Origin: Spirodela intermedia
Taxonomy: Eukaryota > Streptophyta > Magnoliopsida > Alismatales > Araceae
Length of the DNA stretch: 64,000 bases
Direction of reading: 5' to 3'
Assembly: GCA_902729315.2 (NCBI GenBank)
Contig: LR746270.1
Location: 5,607,721-5,671,720, forward strand
Made by a program: the position numbers and the translations under genes. Of the stretch, positions 25,111 to 35,321 are shown in pieces. Numbering within the stretch: the first letter of the stretch is position 1; every line of letters begins with the position of its first letter. The notes beneath the pieces were generated by a model. The model saw only the letters and a program-made list of their open reading frames with translations, was not told the DNA's origin and did no database searches.

Positions 25111-27984
25111 ATGGCTTTCGTTGGGGCTATCTCGGGTCTTCGTCCTCCTCCTACCCGCTTCCACGGGTCTGATTCCTCCTCCCTCCTCTCTGGGAAACCG
25201 TCGCTGCTGTACTCGAGCCAGAGAATACCCGGCTGGAAGCGAACGAGTACTTGGCTGCCATCGACTACCACGACGAGGAGGTGTAGGAGGAGGCTGCATG
25301 ACTCCCTGGTAAACTGTGTTGATCATTGCCGGCATTCTTCTTTCCAGTCTGATCCTGGCCCCGTGAGTTGTTTGTTTGGGCATGGAGTCCGCTTAGTCTT
25401 GTTCATCCTGGAGGTAGGGAATGAAGGGAATTGTTAGGGCGCACCTTGCTGAGGACGCACCCTTCGCTGTCGCCATTGGGGCCTCCATTCTAGTCTCACT
25501 CGCCTTCCCGGTCCGTAATGATCCTGACGAGGGCACGGAGGATGATGATTTCGGTGGGATTGATTTCACGGACACGAGGTTTGGGGTGATGGGGATCTTA
25601 AGCGTAATCCCTTACTTCAATTGGATGGTAAGGCACCATTGACCTAGCTATTCTATCCTTCTGATTCAGTTTGCTTCTCTTCTTTTGCTGATAACGGTTA
25701 ATCATGTGTCTCTTTTCCTCTCCCCGTCTGCTTATTAATAGAGCTGGATTTTCGCATGGCTAGATACTGGCCGGCAACGCTACCTGGTCTATTCAATCGT
25801 GTACCTGGCTCCCTACATAAGGTTAAGGATTTAAAATGTTTTTACTGGGGTATATTATACAGATGATGGACTTGTTTTAAACTAACCGAGGCCTCTTATT
25901 CATGACCACATCTTTTTTTTCCTGCGTAATGATCATCTTCTGAGACATGTGAGACTAAATTAATGCTCAGCTTCTAGTATGGTGTGATTGTGTCTCATCT
26001 CTATTTAGCCTTATATTCAATCCCTTCGTCTGGTAGTTCACATTATTTTCCCTAAATAAGCCATCGGCTCTTGTTACTCCTTTCAATAAAAGACGTAGAA
26101 CGTGGACAATACTTCCATCACATTTGCTAGAGTTTGCTGGTTCATAGTTTTCTTGTCCAAAAAAATGTATCGCCCAGCATTATGAATCTTACACATTACT
26201 GACATTTGTTTTCAGCTTTAGGCAGCTCCTATTTGAACGTGGGTATGCCGATAGGCCAAGCTTAGTCCAGACATGACATAATCAAGCCCGATAGAAAAGA
26301 ACAAGCTCAAACTCAGTCCAATTCCCTTTCAATAAAATCATTCCAAGTTTGGTTACTTCGGGCCGTTTAATATATTCATATTTTTCTCTGTTCTTTGTTT
26401 TTGTTCATAGTCACTTGGGATTCAATGCACACTTCTGATAGGATTAATGTGGGAAGCTGTAGTTGTTAAATTAGATTTAGTAGCTGCTGTGATCAGACCC
26501 AACACCATAAAATGAATGGGCTGAAAGTTTTTCTTTTCTAAATCTCAGCGAAAACTTGAATGGGTTCATATGTACCGCCCATGCCCCTTTCTTGATCATT
26601 TGCAAAGTTTGACGAATCTAGAATGCTATTGTTGGCAGTAAACCATTCAGTTCCTCGGATTTTCTTTTGTCTGCTTTGCTGTACGAACACAATGGAGATT
26701 CCGTGCCCTAGAATAGTTTGTTTTTATTGAAAGTTGCGGCTATATTGAGACATCTGCATTTTTAACTAACATCTCTTATCTATGAAACCAATGCTGATTT
26801 GATGAGGCTTGCCTACAATAATAAAAAGTTCTTTGGATCTTTTTAAATGTATACCTCGTGAAAAAGACTTGTTGGCTTCCAAACATAAAAAAACTCTTTG
26901 TGATTCCACGCAAAAGCAAGTGCAACCGGGAAAATCTAGTGAGGGCAGAAGTTCCTTACCAGTTGCAGTTTGCCTTCTGCAAAATCTGTGCCGCTGCTCT
27001 GATCTTTTACCGAGTTTCTTTCTTCCTCACGTTATGGACTCTAAAGTCTAATAGACAGAATGTTGCCTTCTTAGTTGCCATATCTTAGAGAAGAAGTCAT
27101 TCAAGAAAATCAAGCAGAATTTAGTTTAGAGCGGCTCACTGATAAATCATGACTATAGAAGTGGGAAAATGCTGTCTATATAGACGACCTAAGCCAAACT
27201 TTTTGCCTTTGACCTGTGATAGAAAAGTTAGTAGGGAAACATCAGTGTGTTGATCACTGTTTTCTGGATCTCTTTTATTAGCTTCTGTTCTCCTTACCGC
27301 ACTTAGCTGCTCCATTACCTAGGAATGGATCAGAAAGAATACATATATATCCTCTTTCAATAATGTCTTTCCGTTACCTCTAATGCATAAAAATTGGCCT
27401 TATGCTTCGATTCCTACAACTCTGTGCCAATCGATGGAATCCGCCCTACTCTATAGCAACCCCAGCTTAATTTCCACAATCCATTTGACGTCAAAACTGG
27501 GTCTCTGTCTTCACCCAAATGATCTATCAATCTTCTCCCATCATGATCGTTCCTTTATTTACAGGACAAATTTGTCAATCTCCCCGGACGACAGCTGGTT
27601 GCCTATTTTCAGCATTCTTGCCTGCATCTTCCACGTTCAGGTACAGCTTTGGTGACTCCATCTCCACCCTGAATCACTAATTTATGTCATAAATCCCGGT
27701 AATGTTTTCATTGATAGCTGGAAGCAAGCATAAGGAATGGAGACATCAACGGCATTCCACTGCTGGACAAAGCCGTAAAATACCTCTTCCCGGCAAAAAA
27801 GAAGGATGCCGATGACACCTGGAGAAGATGTAACTTTCTTCCACCCCTCTACCTGCTGCGTGTATTGGATTGGATCAAGTTCAAACAGTAACTGTCCTTC
27901 GTGCAGGAATTGTCAAGATATGGACTTGCAGGGAGCGAAGCCCTGAAGAGATTGGTGGATCATCTGAGACATCCGAACAATTAA
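25111..27984 (+). CDS. Putative plastid-targeted multi-pass membrane protein of unrecognised family, six exons
   Basis: Proposed exons: 25111-25308, 25418-25627, 25742-25821, 27565-27640, 27718-27829 and 27932-27984, giving 242 residues. ATG 25111 has a good context (CACCATGG). The first 66 residues are rich in Ser, Arg and Pro and end in an Arg cluster, typical of a plastid transit peptide. Then follow four hydrophobic segments near residues 80-97, 121-143, 149-162 and 173-188. Striking motifs are DFTDTRFGVMG, IPYFNWMSWIFAWLDTG and SISPDDSWLPI. I do not recognise the family; conservation is likely because splice phases restore an even hydrophobic pattern. Last-exon acceptor is uncertain: the nearer one at 27906 would create a TGA across the junction and end the protein after 225 residues. 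The first donor is also a choice between 25309 and 25363; the latter would leave a 55-nt intron. Confidence 0.75.
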
Positions 27985-28771
27985 AAGCATTTGGACAATG
28001 AAGAGATGCTATTGGACTAGTTTGTGCTTTTAAATGGGTTGAGTTTGTGGTCCAAGGTCAAGAATAGATGCGCATGAAATTGGGATTTTATGCTTTGGAG
28101 GTGTGTTTGACTTCGGTGTTGGGTGCTGCTCAAGCTCAGCCCATTAATCATATCAACAACGCTGACCATGACCCTCCAGGAAAGTGACGCTGTCACCGCG
28201 TCATCTCATTGCAGTTATGCTGGATCATCACGAACCCAGCTTTGTGAATTGTACTAAATGTGATTCTACTCTTGCATATTATCGATCACTGTGGAGAATC
28301 AATAACATCAGGGAAAAACCGAGTGTACAGAGCTCATTTGCTCGAGCCCCGAGCTTTCAAGCCTCTTGAGGTGTGTGCCTTTGTACATCTTTAAGCCAAA
28401 CATCTTCATGGGAATTTCACATGAAATCGTTGTCTAGTCTTCAATGTTGCAAGCTTGAGAAAGGTGTCCATAAGGTTACAGAAAATCGAAAGAATGTCCA
28501 CGCTCACAACTGAACACCTGCGCTGCCTGAGAACCACTGGAGCATAGTTGTGAAGGGGAAGGTGCATACAGGATCCTTCTCTTCTTGGAATAAACGCTCA
28601 GACCATGACAGAGAAATTCTTCCATCCATTTCCTTCTACTGTGCTAGATGTGAAATTTTTATTATTAATTTTTGTTTCTACAATTTGGGATCTCACAGTA
28701 TACTCAGAGGCATATAAACAGTTTTCTTCCAGCCTGAGTGACAACTGCCAAGTTACTGATTGCTCCTCAGA
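27985..28771. other. Intergenic region between convergent genes
   Basis: It holds the 3' ends of two genes facing each other. An AATAAA on the plus strand at 28589-28594 could serve the upstream gene. The short open frames at 28184-28369 and 28605-28871 show no family features. Confidence 0.5.
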
Positions 28772-29878
28772 TTACTTTCTGATGGGACCAGGACTCAAGA
28801 CCCTCGTTTTGAAGCAGAAATCCAGAGCCACGGCTGAGAAGAGGAAGATGAATGTGCTCTCCGAGACATGAATCGCTCCATCGGCAGCAAGCTGCAGGAA
28901 GCCGTCGATGCCACTGAATTCCCAAGCCCCCCTCCCAGCTTCGACCGTCGAGAGCCCTGCAATTTGACAGCCACGAACGGGCTTTTCAGAGGGCCTCTGC
29001 AACACATCTAGAGAAATTTGCAGAGAATGGTGGGTTACCCTTGATGAACCCGAAGGCCGCGCATGTCCCCGTCTTGAGCTGAGTGTTGTTCAGGTCCCTT
29101 CTCACAGTGTAGCGGAAGGTTACCCCGAACAGAGCGCAGCTGAGGAAGATGACTGCCAGGTGAGCCACCCACTGGGTGGTGCTGGTGGCTTGATAGGCGG
29201 AGATGGGTACGCCCGCTAGGGTTCCCACTGCGGAAGAAATCATCGCCGCCTTGATGGACTCCAGCCTCTCCAGATCCTTGTCTATTATTTCCCCACCTTC
29301 AGCTGCATCTCCCGGCGTGTTCTCCCCCATATTTGGCGAGAGGGAACGCTCTGCTTCCTCCACCATGCTCCTCGCCTCCAATAGCTCCCTCTGGGTTTCT
29401 TCAATCTGGAGAGAAGCATCGGGTCCTGATCAAATGCCGCGTGAATAAGAACAACTGTGATTCCTCTACCCATGAGGAGAAGGGAAGGTAGAAGGCGGGG
29501 GACCTCGGATTGGCGGCTCTGGAGCTGGAGGATGTACTCCTTGGCACGGGCGGCCTCGGCTTCCTGCCGCTGGATGTCGGCGAGGGCGCGGCGAGCGGCG
29601 TCCACGCGGCTGGAGGCTTCCTCCAGCCCGTCGAGGAGGGCCCGATTCTCCTCCTTCTTCAAGAGGGCCTCTACCTGCTCCCCGAGGAAGCCTCTTAGCC
29701 CGTCGCCCGTACCGGCGGCGCCGCCGCCGGAGTTGCCGCATGGGGGGCGGAGGCCGCCGCGGGATCTCAGGGGCCGCGGCGCGGCGGCGGAGGAGAAGCG
29801 CTGGAGCAGGACGGAGGCAGTGGCAGGAGAAGAGAGCACCGCCGGGAGGGACGGGACGAAGGGGCCTTGACGAAGCAT
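28772..29878 (-). CDS. Plant-conserved coiled-coil membrane protein, probably organellar, three exons
   Basis: Exons: 29504-29878, 29039-29405 and 28772-28956, all GT-AG with matching phases; 308 residues. The first 40 residues (MLRQGPF, then VLLQRFSSAAAPRPLRSRG) look like a mitochondrial or plastid presequence. Residues about 70-150 form a charged, heptad-rich region (VEALLKKEENRALLDGLEEA, ADIQRQEAEAARAKEYI) that should be a coiled coil. Later come two hydrophobic helices: one around VAHLAVIFLSCALFGVTF and one around TFIFLFSAVALDFCF, joined by YTVRRDLNNTQLKTGTCAAFGFIKG. I recall an Arabidopsis relative listed only as a transmembrane protein (At1g27385, unverified). Function unknown. The donor of intron 1 (GTCCCC) is weak, but it is the only one that keeps the frame. 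Confidence 0.82.
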
Positions 29879-31258
29879 CGTTGGTGCCGCGGGTGGTGGT
29901 GGATTTGGCTCCCCTCCACCCTATCGGGATCTCAGAACACGGAGAAAGGCGAGTTATTTGAAGATGCGGCTAAACCCACTGAGTGGAAGGTCTACCAGAC
30001 ACCCTGGTAAGGCCCGATTCCTGCGCTAGTGTTTCAGCTGTTTTCTTGGTAATATCCTAATTTCTGAATATTTTAAATATATATAGCTGCATTATTTTCA
30101 AATTAGAATGCGTAAGATTTTGATTTCTGGTTAAAATAATGTTTTTCTAAAATTTGTTGAATCTTCCATAAGTTTGTCCTTAAATGTTCGTGACTCTATA
30201 GATGCCAAAATAAAATCAAAGTAATTTGTGACCAATATAATTACCTCTAATATTTTCAACCAGTAATAATCCTCCATTAACTAAATGAAGAGCTGAGCAG
30301 AGATCAACTGCCAAGATCATCATTTCAAATCTGCGTTGCATTTTTATTAATGAGTTATTTTGTTATGGCTTCCCATAATTTGGTCCAAATTATGGACATC
30401 AATAATACCCATTTTTCATATGCCGTTTTATGGCCCAACACCCGATGCATCTTTTGGTAACTAATCACTCCTCTAACCCATGATTAATATTTACAAAGAA
30501 TTCTCTCATCTGCTGCAAAATAATTCCATCCTATTTTCTTCAAAAGGCTCGATAAAAGATGAGAGAGAGAGGGAGAGGGAGAGAAGAGAGAGAGTGAGAG
30601 AGGGAGGTGTGTATGATTCTAGTAATTATTTTGTCGTTGATCTTCACCGGATCTAGGTTGATCCTGGGTTCGGGGTTTAATTTAATTTAATAACTTAAAA
30701 ATCCCAAGTTTCTCATCGTGTTCTGATGATCTTCTTATATAATTAAAGAATTGTATAGTCATTGCCTTCTGATTTTTCATCGACCTTGATGATGATTAAT
30801 TCAATCACAAGGTGGACGATATGATGGGCCACAAGCATGTCTGGATTGCTTTAACGGTCCATCGTGATTTATTGGGCCAGCCCAAAAGAGAGTCTCACAG
30901 AATAAGCAGCCCCCGTGGGTAGCGAGCTATGCAGGCGATGATGGGCCCCCGGTGAGGTCTTTGAAAACCCGGTCAGAGTCAAACGGAGGGCTTCTCTCTC
31001 TAGAACACATGCGCGACAACCTACGCGTTGACATTTTTTCTCTCCCACGTTGATTATGCTCGCCACGGAGGGACAGCCGAAGGTGGGCCGTTTGGTTGAC
31101 CGTCGGAGAGTCCCCGAAGGTTGGCGGACCGGGCCGGGGAGAGGGACGAGCGTCCTTCCCCTTTGATGGCACCTTACGGCGGCTTCCAAAGCCGGCTGCT
31201 GCCCTCTACCGAACCCAGCTGGCCCAAAAGTCAGACCGCGACAACAGTACATACTGTG

Positions 31259-31261
31259 ACC

Positions 31262-31295
<34 letters not shown>
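31259..31295. repeat. (CT)n microsatellite
   Basis: About 18 uninterrupted CT units on the plus strand. Confidence 0.92.
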
Positions 31296-31297
<2 letters not shown>

Positions 31298-32261
31298 CAT
31301 AAACTGGTATGAGGATGAATAAAACCATTAAAAAAACCTAATCAAATCTAAAACTACTCAAATTTGAAGATTATATTCCTCAAGTTATAGCCTAGGTCAA
31401 AGCCCGCAAAACTTTCTAAATTGAGCTAATTTTATATGATGGCAATTAGTCTAAACACAGTGAGTCCATAAACGGGTGAGAGCAGAGCTCAGCCCAACTC
31501 ACTTCCCATTTCTGAAGCCCAACACCATGTCCAAGCCTGACCTTCTCATAGTCACTACTTAACTCTCTCTCTCTCTCTCTCTCAGGCCAAAGGGATGGAA
31601 AGTGTTGGGCATCTGCCGACCAAGCTAGGGCTCCAGAAGAGGCCGACTTTCTAAAGAGTTGGGACTAAAAAGTTCAACTTTCACCAGATGGCTTTCGCCC
31701 CTAAGGTCAAAGTTTGGTGGGTCAACAATCTACGCTCTCCAACTACCCTCGTGCCACATGGCATTCTAAGGATGCTGACTGTAATCCCCACCTCGAGGAA
31801 GTACAGATAATGGTTTAGGGTGGACAATGACGTAATAAATATTTTATGTACAAATATTATATATACATACCCCTGTTCGATTTTGCCTTAAAAATGTCGT
31901 AAAAATCCTAAAAAATCAGGATACTTGCCAAGAAAGATGCCTTTTTGAGGAAACTTAGGCTCGAGTTCGAAGAAAAAATCTTAATTTATATTCTGTGTCA
32001 CGTGATGACGCCATATCTCCGTCCGCCACTGTTGGGGCAAAGGTCGTCAGGCTGACCAGTGGGGGTCCATCTTTGGTGTGACGACATATCGCAGTCAACA
32101 CCATCGGCTGTGTAGAACGGAACAAGATGGTGGAGACGGGCCAACTGCCCCCCCCCACCCCCGTCTGGAAGCGCCTCGGACGGAACCGATTTCTGATCCC
32201 ATTCTGCGCGTGTAAGGGGGAGGGGTGGAGAGAACAGGACGAGATTGATAGGGTAGACCGA

Positions 32262-32310
32262 GAGAGAGAGAGAGAGAGAGAAGAAGAAGAAGAAGACGAA
32301 GAAGAAGAGA
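32262..32310. repeat. (GA)n then (GAA)n compound microsatellite
   Basis: Ten GA units run into GAA repeats with one GAC interruption. Confidence 0.9.
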
Positions 32311-33262
32311 TGAGTATACAAAGAGAGATTGATAGATAGTAATATCGGAGAGAGTTCAAGTGGACAGAGAGACGGAGGAGGACAGAGAGCGAGAGAGAGA
32401 GAATACGGGGACGCATTAGTGGACAGAGAGACGGAGGAAAAGGAGGGAGGGGGGAAGGGGGGAGAGAGAGAGGGGTACGCATGCAGGGAAGGGGGGCAGC
32501 AGTCTGCAGCGGGCGTCATCAATGGCGGGCGCTGGCTGGCTTCGCAGCGCGGTGAATGCCATAAACGCCAGATAATAAAATGCTCCTGTCGCCTACTCAA
32601 TTAACTCCGCCGCCCTCTGCACCTGCCATGTGATCCACGGACAGAGAGAGAGAGAGAGCTGTCTGATGCATTGAGGTGGATAGAGAATGGGTAGAGACAG
32701 AGACTCATTCTGGTCAACATTTTCCGAGGAGTTGATGAAATCAAAGAGTTGCCCGGTGAACCGGAGGAATAATGCCCGGGGAGTCCAACCGCCGCCGACG
32801 ACGGGCCGCGGACGGCGCATTATAGCAGCCGCCCGCCGGATCAATCAGTCCCGATTATCGACCAGCTAGGCAACGGTTTCTTCCCGACGGATAGCGGCTA
32901 ACGTGCTCCGTACAGCGCCACCTGGCTGTTAAAGCACAGCCCACCGGTCGTTAGACGCGTAATCACATACAGAACAAATAATTGTGGATAAAAAAAAAAA
33001 GATTCTACAATTGAACCCAAAAAATAGATAATTAAATTAAATATAATTAATATATTATTATAAATAGAAAATATTAAAAAATATAAGATATGAAATGTAT
33101 GTGAATATATTTGGTTATACTACACTCGCTTATTCCATATATATAACGACGATATATCATGTGCGCCGTATTCATTCGTTAGTTAATATATATTCTAGAC
33201 TAAAATCCTCGTAAGGCACCAGATCACGAAAATGATCCGATATTTCTTTCTCTTGGAGATAA

Positions 33263-33265
<3 letters not shown>

Positions 33266-33295
<30 letters not shown>
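33266..33295. repeat. (CT)n microsatellite
   Basis: About 15 uninterrupted CT units on the plus strand. Confidence 0.9.
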
Positions 33296-33298
<3 letters not shown>

Positions 33299-33433
33299 GG
33301 GTTCAACCTCAATAAAAGCCATAGATTTGAGCTTAAAGAAAATTACAGAAAATAGTCTCTTATCGAGACTTCCGTGAAGCTCAGCTCTTGTCTAGGTAGT
33401 ACACCCAGACCAGGTGTCTTCATATTGGGAAGA

Positions 33434-33462
33434 GAGAGAGGGAGAGAGAGAGAGAGAGAGAG
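33434..33462. repeat. (GA)n microsatellite
   Basis: GA run with one G insertion near its left end, 350 bp beyond the stop of the AAA-ATPase gene. Confidence 0.88.
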
Positions 33463-33809
33463 CACGCCGGTCTTATTACTCCCTGAGCTTTGGGCCCGAG
33501 CCCAGAAAAGGTCAGAAATATATTTTTTAACCTCATCTGACTAGTTGAATATAATAACACGAATTCAATGCAGTGTGTGTGGTGAAAGATCTGTTGGCCA
33601 CTTGATTTCGCTGGAGTTATATACAAATTAGAAAATGCGTACAGATTTTTTGTTATTCAAGGGACTTTATGGGAGTGAGAAAGAAAATTTTCTATTTTAT
33701 GTGGGCTGTCCATTTCCGGACCAAAAATAATTTAAAAAATCGTTTAAGGTGGTGGGGGAGTATGACAGCGGAAACTATTTCGGGGGAGCAGATTGAGGCT
33801 GCGGCGGAG

Positions 33810-35321
33810 CTAGCAGGTAATTTCCTTCTCGACGGCGGCGGCGGCGAGGGGGGCCTCCGACGGCGGCGAGCCGCCGCCCCCTTCCCTCCTGCTCCCACTC
33901 CTCAGCTTGATGAGGCCGTAGAGCTTGCGGATCTCCTTCAGGGTCCCCCCTTCCGAGCCCGCCTCTGCATGCTCCTCCGGCGGGGGTAACCAGCTGCCGC
34001 CGTCGCTAATCTTCCCCAGCGGCACCGCCGACATCCTCTCCGATGTCCCGGAGACCTGCGGCAGCGGCGCTGGTGGCACTGGCTGTTTCTTCTGTTGCTC
34101 CCGCAGGGCGGTGATAACCATCTTGAGGGCCCTGCTGGTGGATCCCCTGTTTGAGATCATGATCTCCCCGATCTCCGCCTGGCTGAGGCTCGCGCCGCCG
34201 TCGAAGATCTCCTCCACCTGCGGGTAGAGCTTGTGGTCCTTGAGGCCGAGATAGCTGCTGGCCATCGTCTTGAAGGTCGGGAAATTGCAGAGCGGGAAGT
34301 GGATGTGGACGTCCAACCGGCCAGGACGGAGCACCGCGGTGTCGACCCGTTCCTTCAATCCGCTCATGGTGAACACCATGACGCGCTCCTCCCCGCAGCA
34401 GGAGAAGATCCCGTCCATGAAATTGAGGATCCCCGCGAGGCTGCTCTCCGGCGACGGCGCCGCCGCGGCGGTGCGCAGGTGCCGGTCGAGGTCCTCCACC
34501 ACGATGACCGATTGAGGGGTCGTCTGGAGGAGGAGGTCCTTGAGATCGCCGCCGTTGGAGGAGCACCCGGCCAGGTCGAGATCGTAGAGGTCGTAGCAGA
34601 GGAACCTGGCCATGGCGGCGGCGAAGGTGGACTTGCCGGTCCCGGGAGGGCCGTAGAGGAGGTAGCTCCTCTTCCACACCCGGCCGAGGCGATGGTAATA
34701 GGACCTGTTCTTCAAGAAGGACTCCAGATCTGTCCTGACGCGGTTCTTCAGCTCGGCGTCCATGGCTACGGTTTCTAGCGTCGAGGGGTGGGAGAAGGGC
34801 GCTGATCTCCACCGCCGTCCCCCCGATCCCCCGCAGGAGTTGGTGTACAGGCGGAGCTCCCTCCGCCGGAGCTGAATCTCTTCGGCGACGGACTCGACGT
34901 GGTTGAGGTAGGGCCGGAGGATGCGGCGCTTGTCCCGGCGGCGCACGCGGATGACGAGGGCGGCGTTGGAGAGGTTCGTCCACGAGATCGGAGCACCGAG
35001 GAAGGAGTCCCTGACGGTGCGCCCCTCCTCGAGCTGCAGCGAGAGGTGGTCGCCGCCGATCTTCTTCTTCGAGGCGGCGGCGGTGGAGGAGAAGATATTG
35101 GCATAGTCCGAGTCCTCGAGCGATGGGAGGGAGGAGATGTAGGCGGCGGCCTTTCGGTAGAGGGGATTCTCCTGGAGGCTCTCGTCGTACCGGGGGATCT
35201 TGTAGTGCTGGCAGGCGTAGAGGCTCTCCTCCAGCCAGCGCCACCACCGGAGGGCCAGCCGGAGAAGAACCAGGCCGGCGGCCGCGGAGCAGATCCACAG
35301 CAGAGCGTTCGCCGGCGTCAT
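33810..35321 (-). CDS. BCS1-type AAA-ATPase (At2g46620-like), single exon
   Basis: One uninterrupted frame of 503 codons. It starts with a membrane helix (residues 7-25, LLWICSAAAGLVLLRLAL), then the AAA-ATPase-associated domain with YKIPRYDESLQENPLYRKAAAYISSL. The AAA core has Walker A GPPGTGKS (224-231), Walker B VIVVEDLDR (272-280), a sensor-type segment MVFTMSG (315-321) and LRPGRLDVHIHFPLC (331-345) with the Arg finger region. Other landmarks are RVWKRSYLLYG and SLSQAEIGEIM. The pattern fits the plant At2g46620 branch of the BCS1/HSR4 group; members sit in mitochondrial or ER membranes and their clients are mostly unknown. The lack of introns is usual for this group. GC content is extremely high, which produces long antisense and shifted open frames that are not genes. 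The C-terminal tail (from about 410) is low-complexity Pro/Gly/Ser. Confidence 0.95.
   Translation of the reverse strand: MTPANALLWICSAAAGLVLLRLALRWWRWLEESLYACQHYKIPRYDESLQENPLYRKAAAYISSLPSLEDSDYANIFSSTAAASKKKIGGDHLSLQLEEGRTVRDSFLGAPISWTNLSNAALVIRVRRRDKRRILRPYLNHVESVAEEIQLRRRELRLYTNSCGGSGGRRWRSAPFSHPSTLETVAMDAELKNRVRTDLESFLKNRSYYHRLGRVWKRSYLLYGPPGTGKSTFAAAMARFLCYDLYDLDLAGCSSNGGDLKDLLLQTTPQSVIVVEDLDRHLRTAAAAPSPESSLAGILNFMDGIFSCCGEERVMVFTMSGLKERVDTAVLRPGRLDVHIHFPLCNFPTFKTMASSYLGLKDHKLYPQVEEIFDGGASLSQAEIGEIMISNRGSTSRALKMVITALREQQKKQPVPPAPLPQVSGTSERMSAVPLGKISDGGSWLPPPEEHAEAGSEGGTLKEIRKLYGLIKLRSGSRREGGGGSPPSEAPLAAAAVEKEITC

Larger units (their letters stand above)
29879..33809. other. Spacer rich in (GA)n/(CT)n tracts
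   Basis: No gene supported. Tracts: 30558-30606 (GA, imperfect), 31259-31295 (CT), 31563-31584 (CT), 32262-32310 (GA then GAA), 32643-32660 (GA), 33266-33295 (CT) and 33434-33462 (GA). Long open frames here, such as 31998-32600 minus, are largely by-products of these repeats (poly Ser-Leu or Arg-Glu). Confidence 0.6.

Noticed and set aside
29457-29870. 137-codon plus-strand frame
   Set aside because: Antisense to exon 1 of the coiled-coil membrane protein gene.
31998-32600. 200-codon minus-strand frame and the overlapping 175-codon frame
   Set aside because: Much of the frame is translated CT microsatellite (Ser-Leu runs), with no domain and no supporting exon pattern.
34233-34778. 181-codon plus-strand frame, and 34899-35480 (193 codons)
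   Set aside because: Antisense shadows of the AAA-ATPase gene caused by high GC at third positions.
34006-35298. 430-codon open frame on the minus strand overlapping the AAA-ATPase
   Set aside because: A shifted frame of the very GC-rich AAA-ATPase exon; its protein is Pro/Arg/Gly-rich without any domain, while the 503-codon frame has all AAA motifs.
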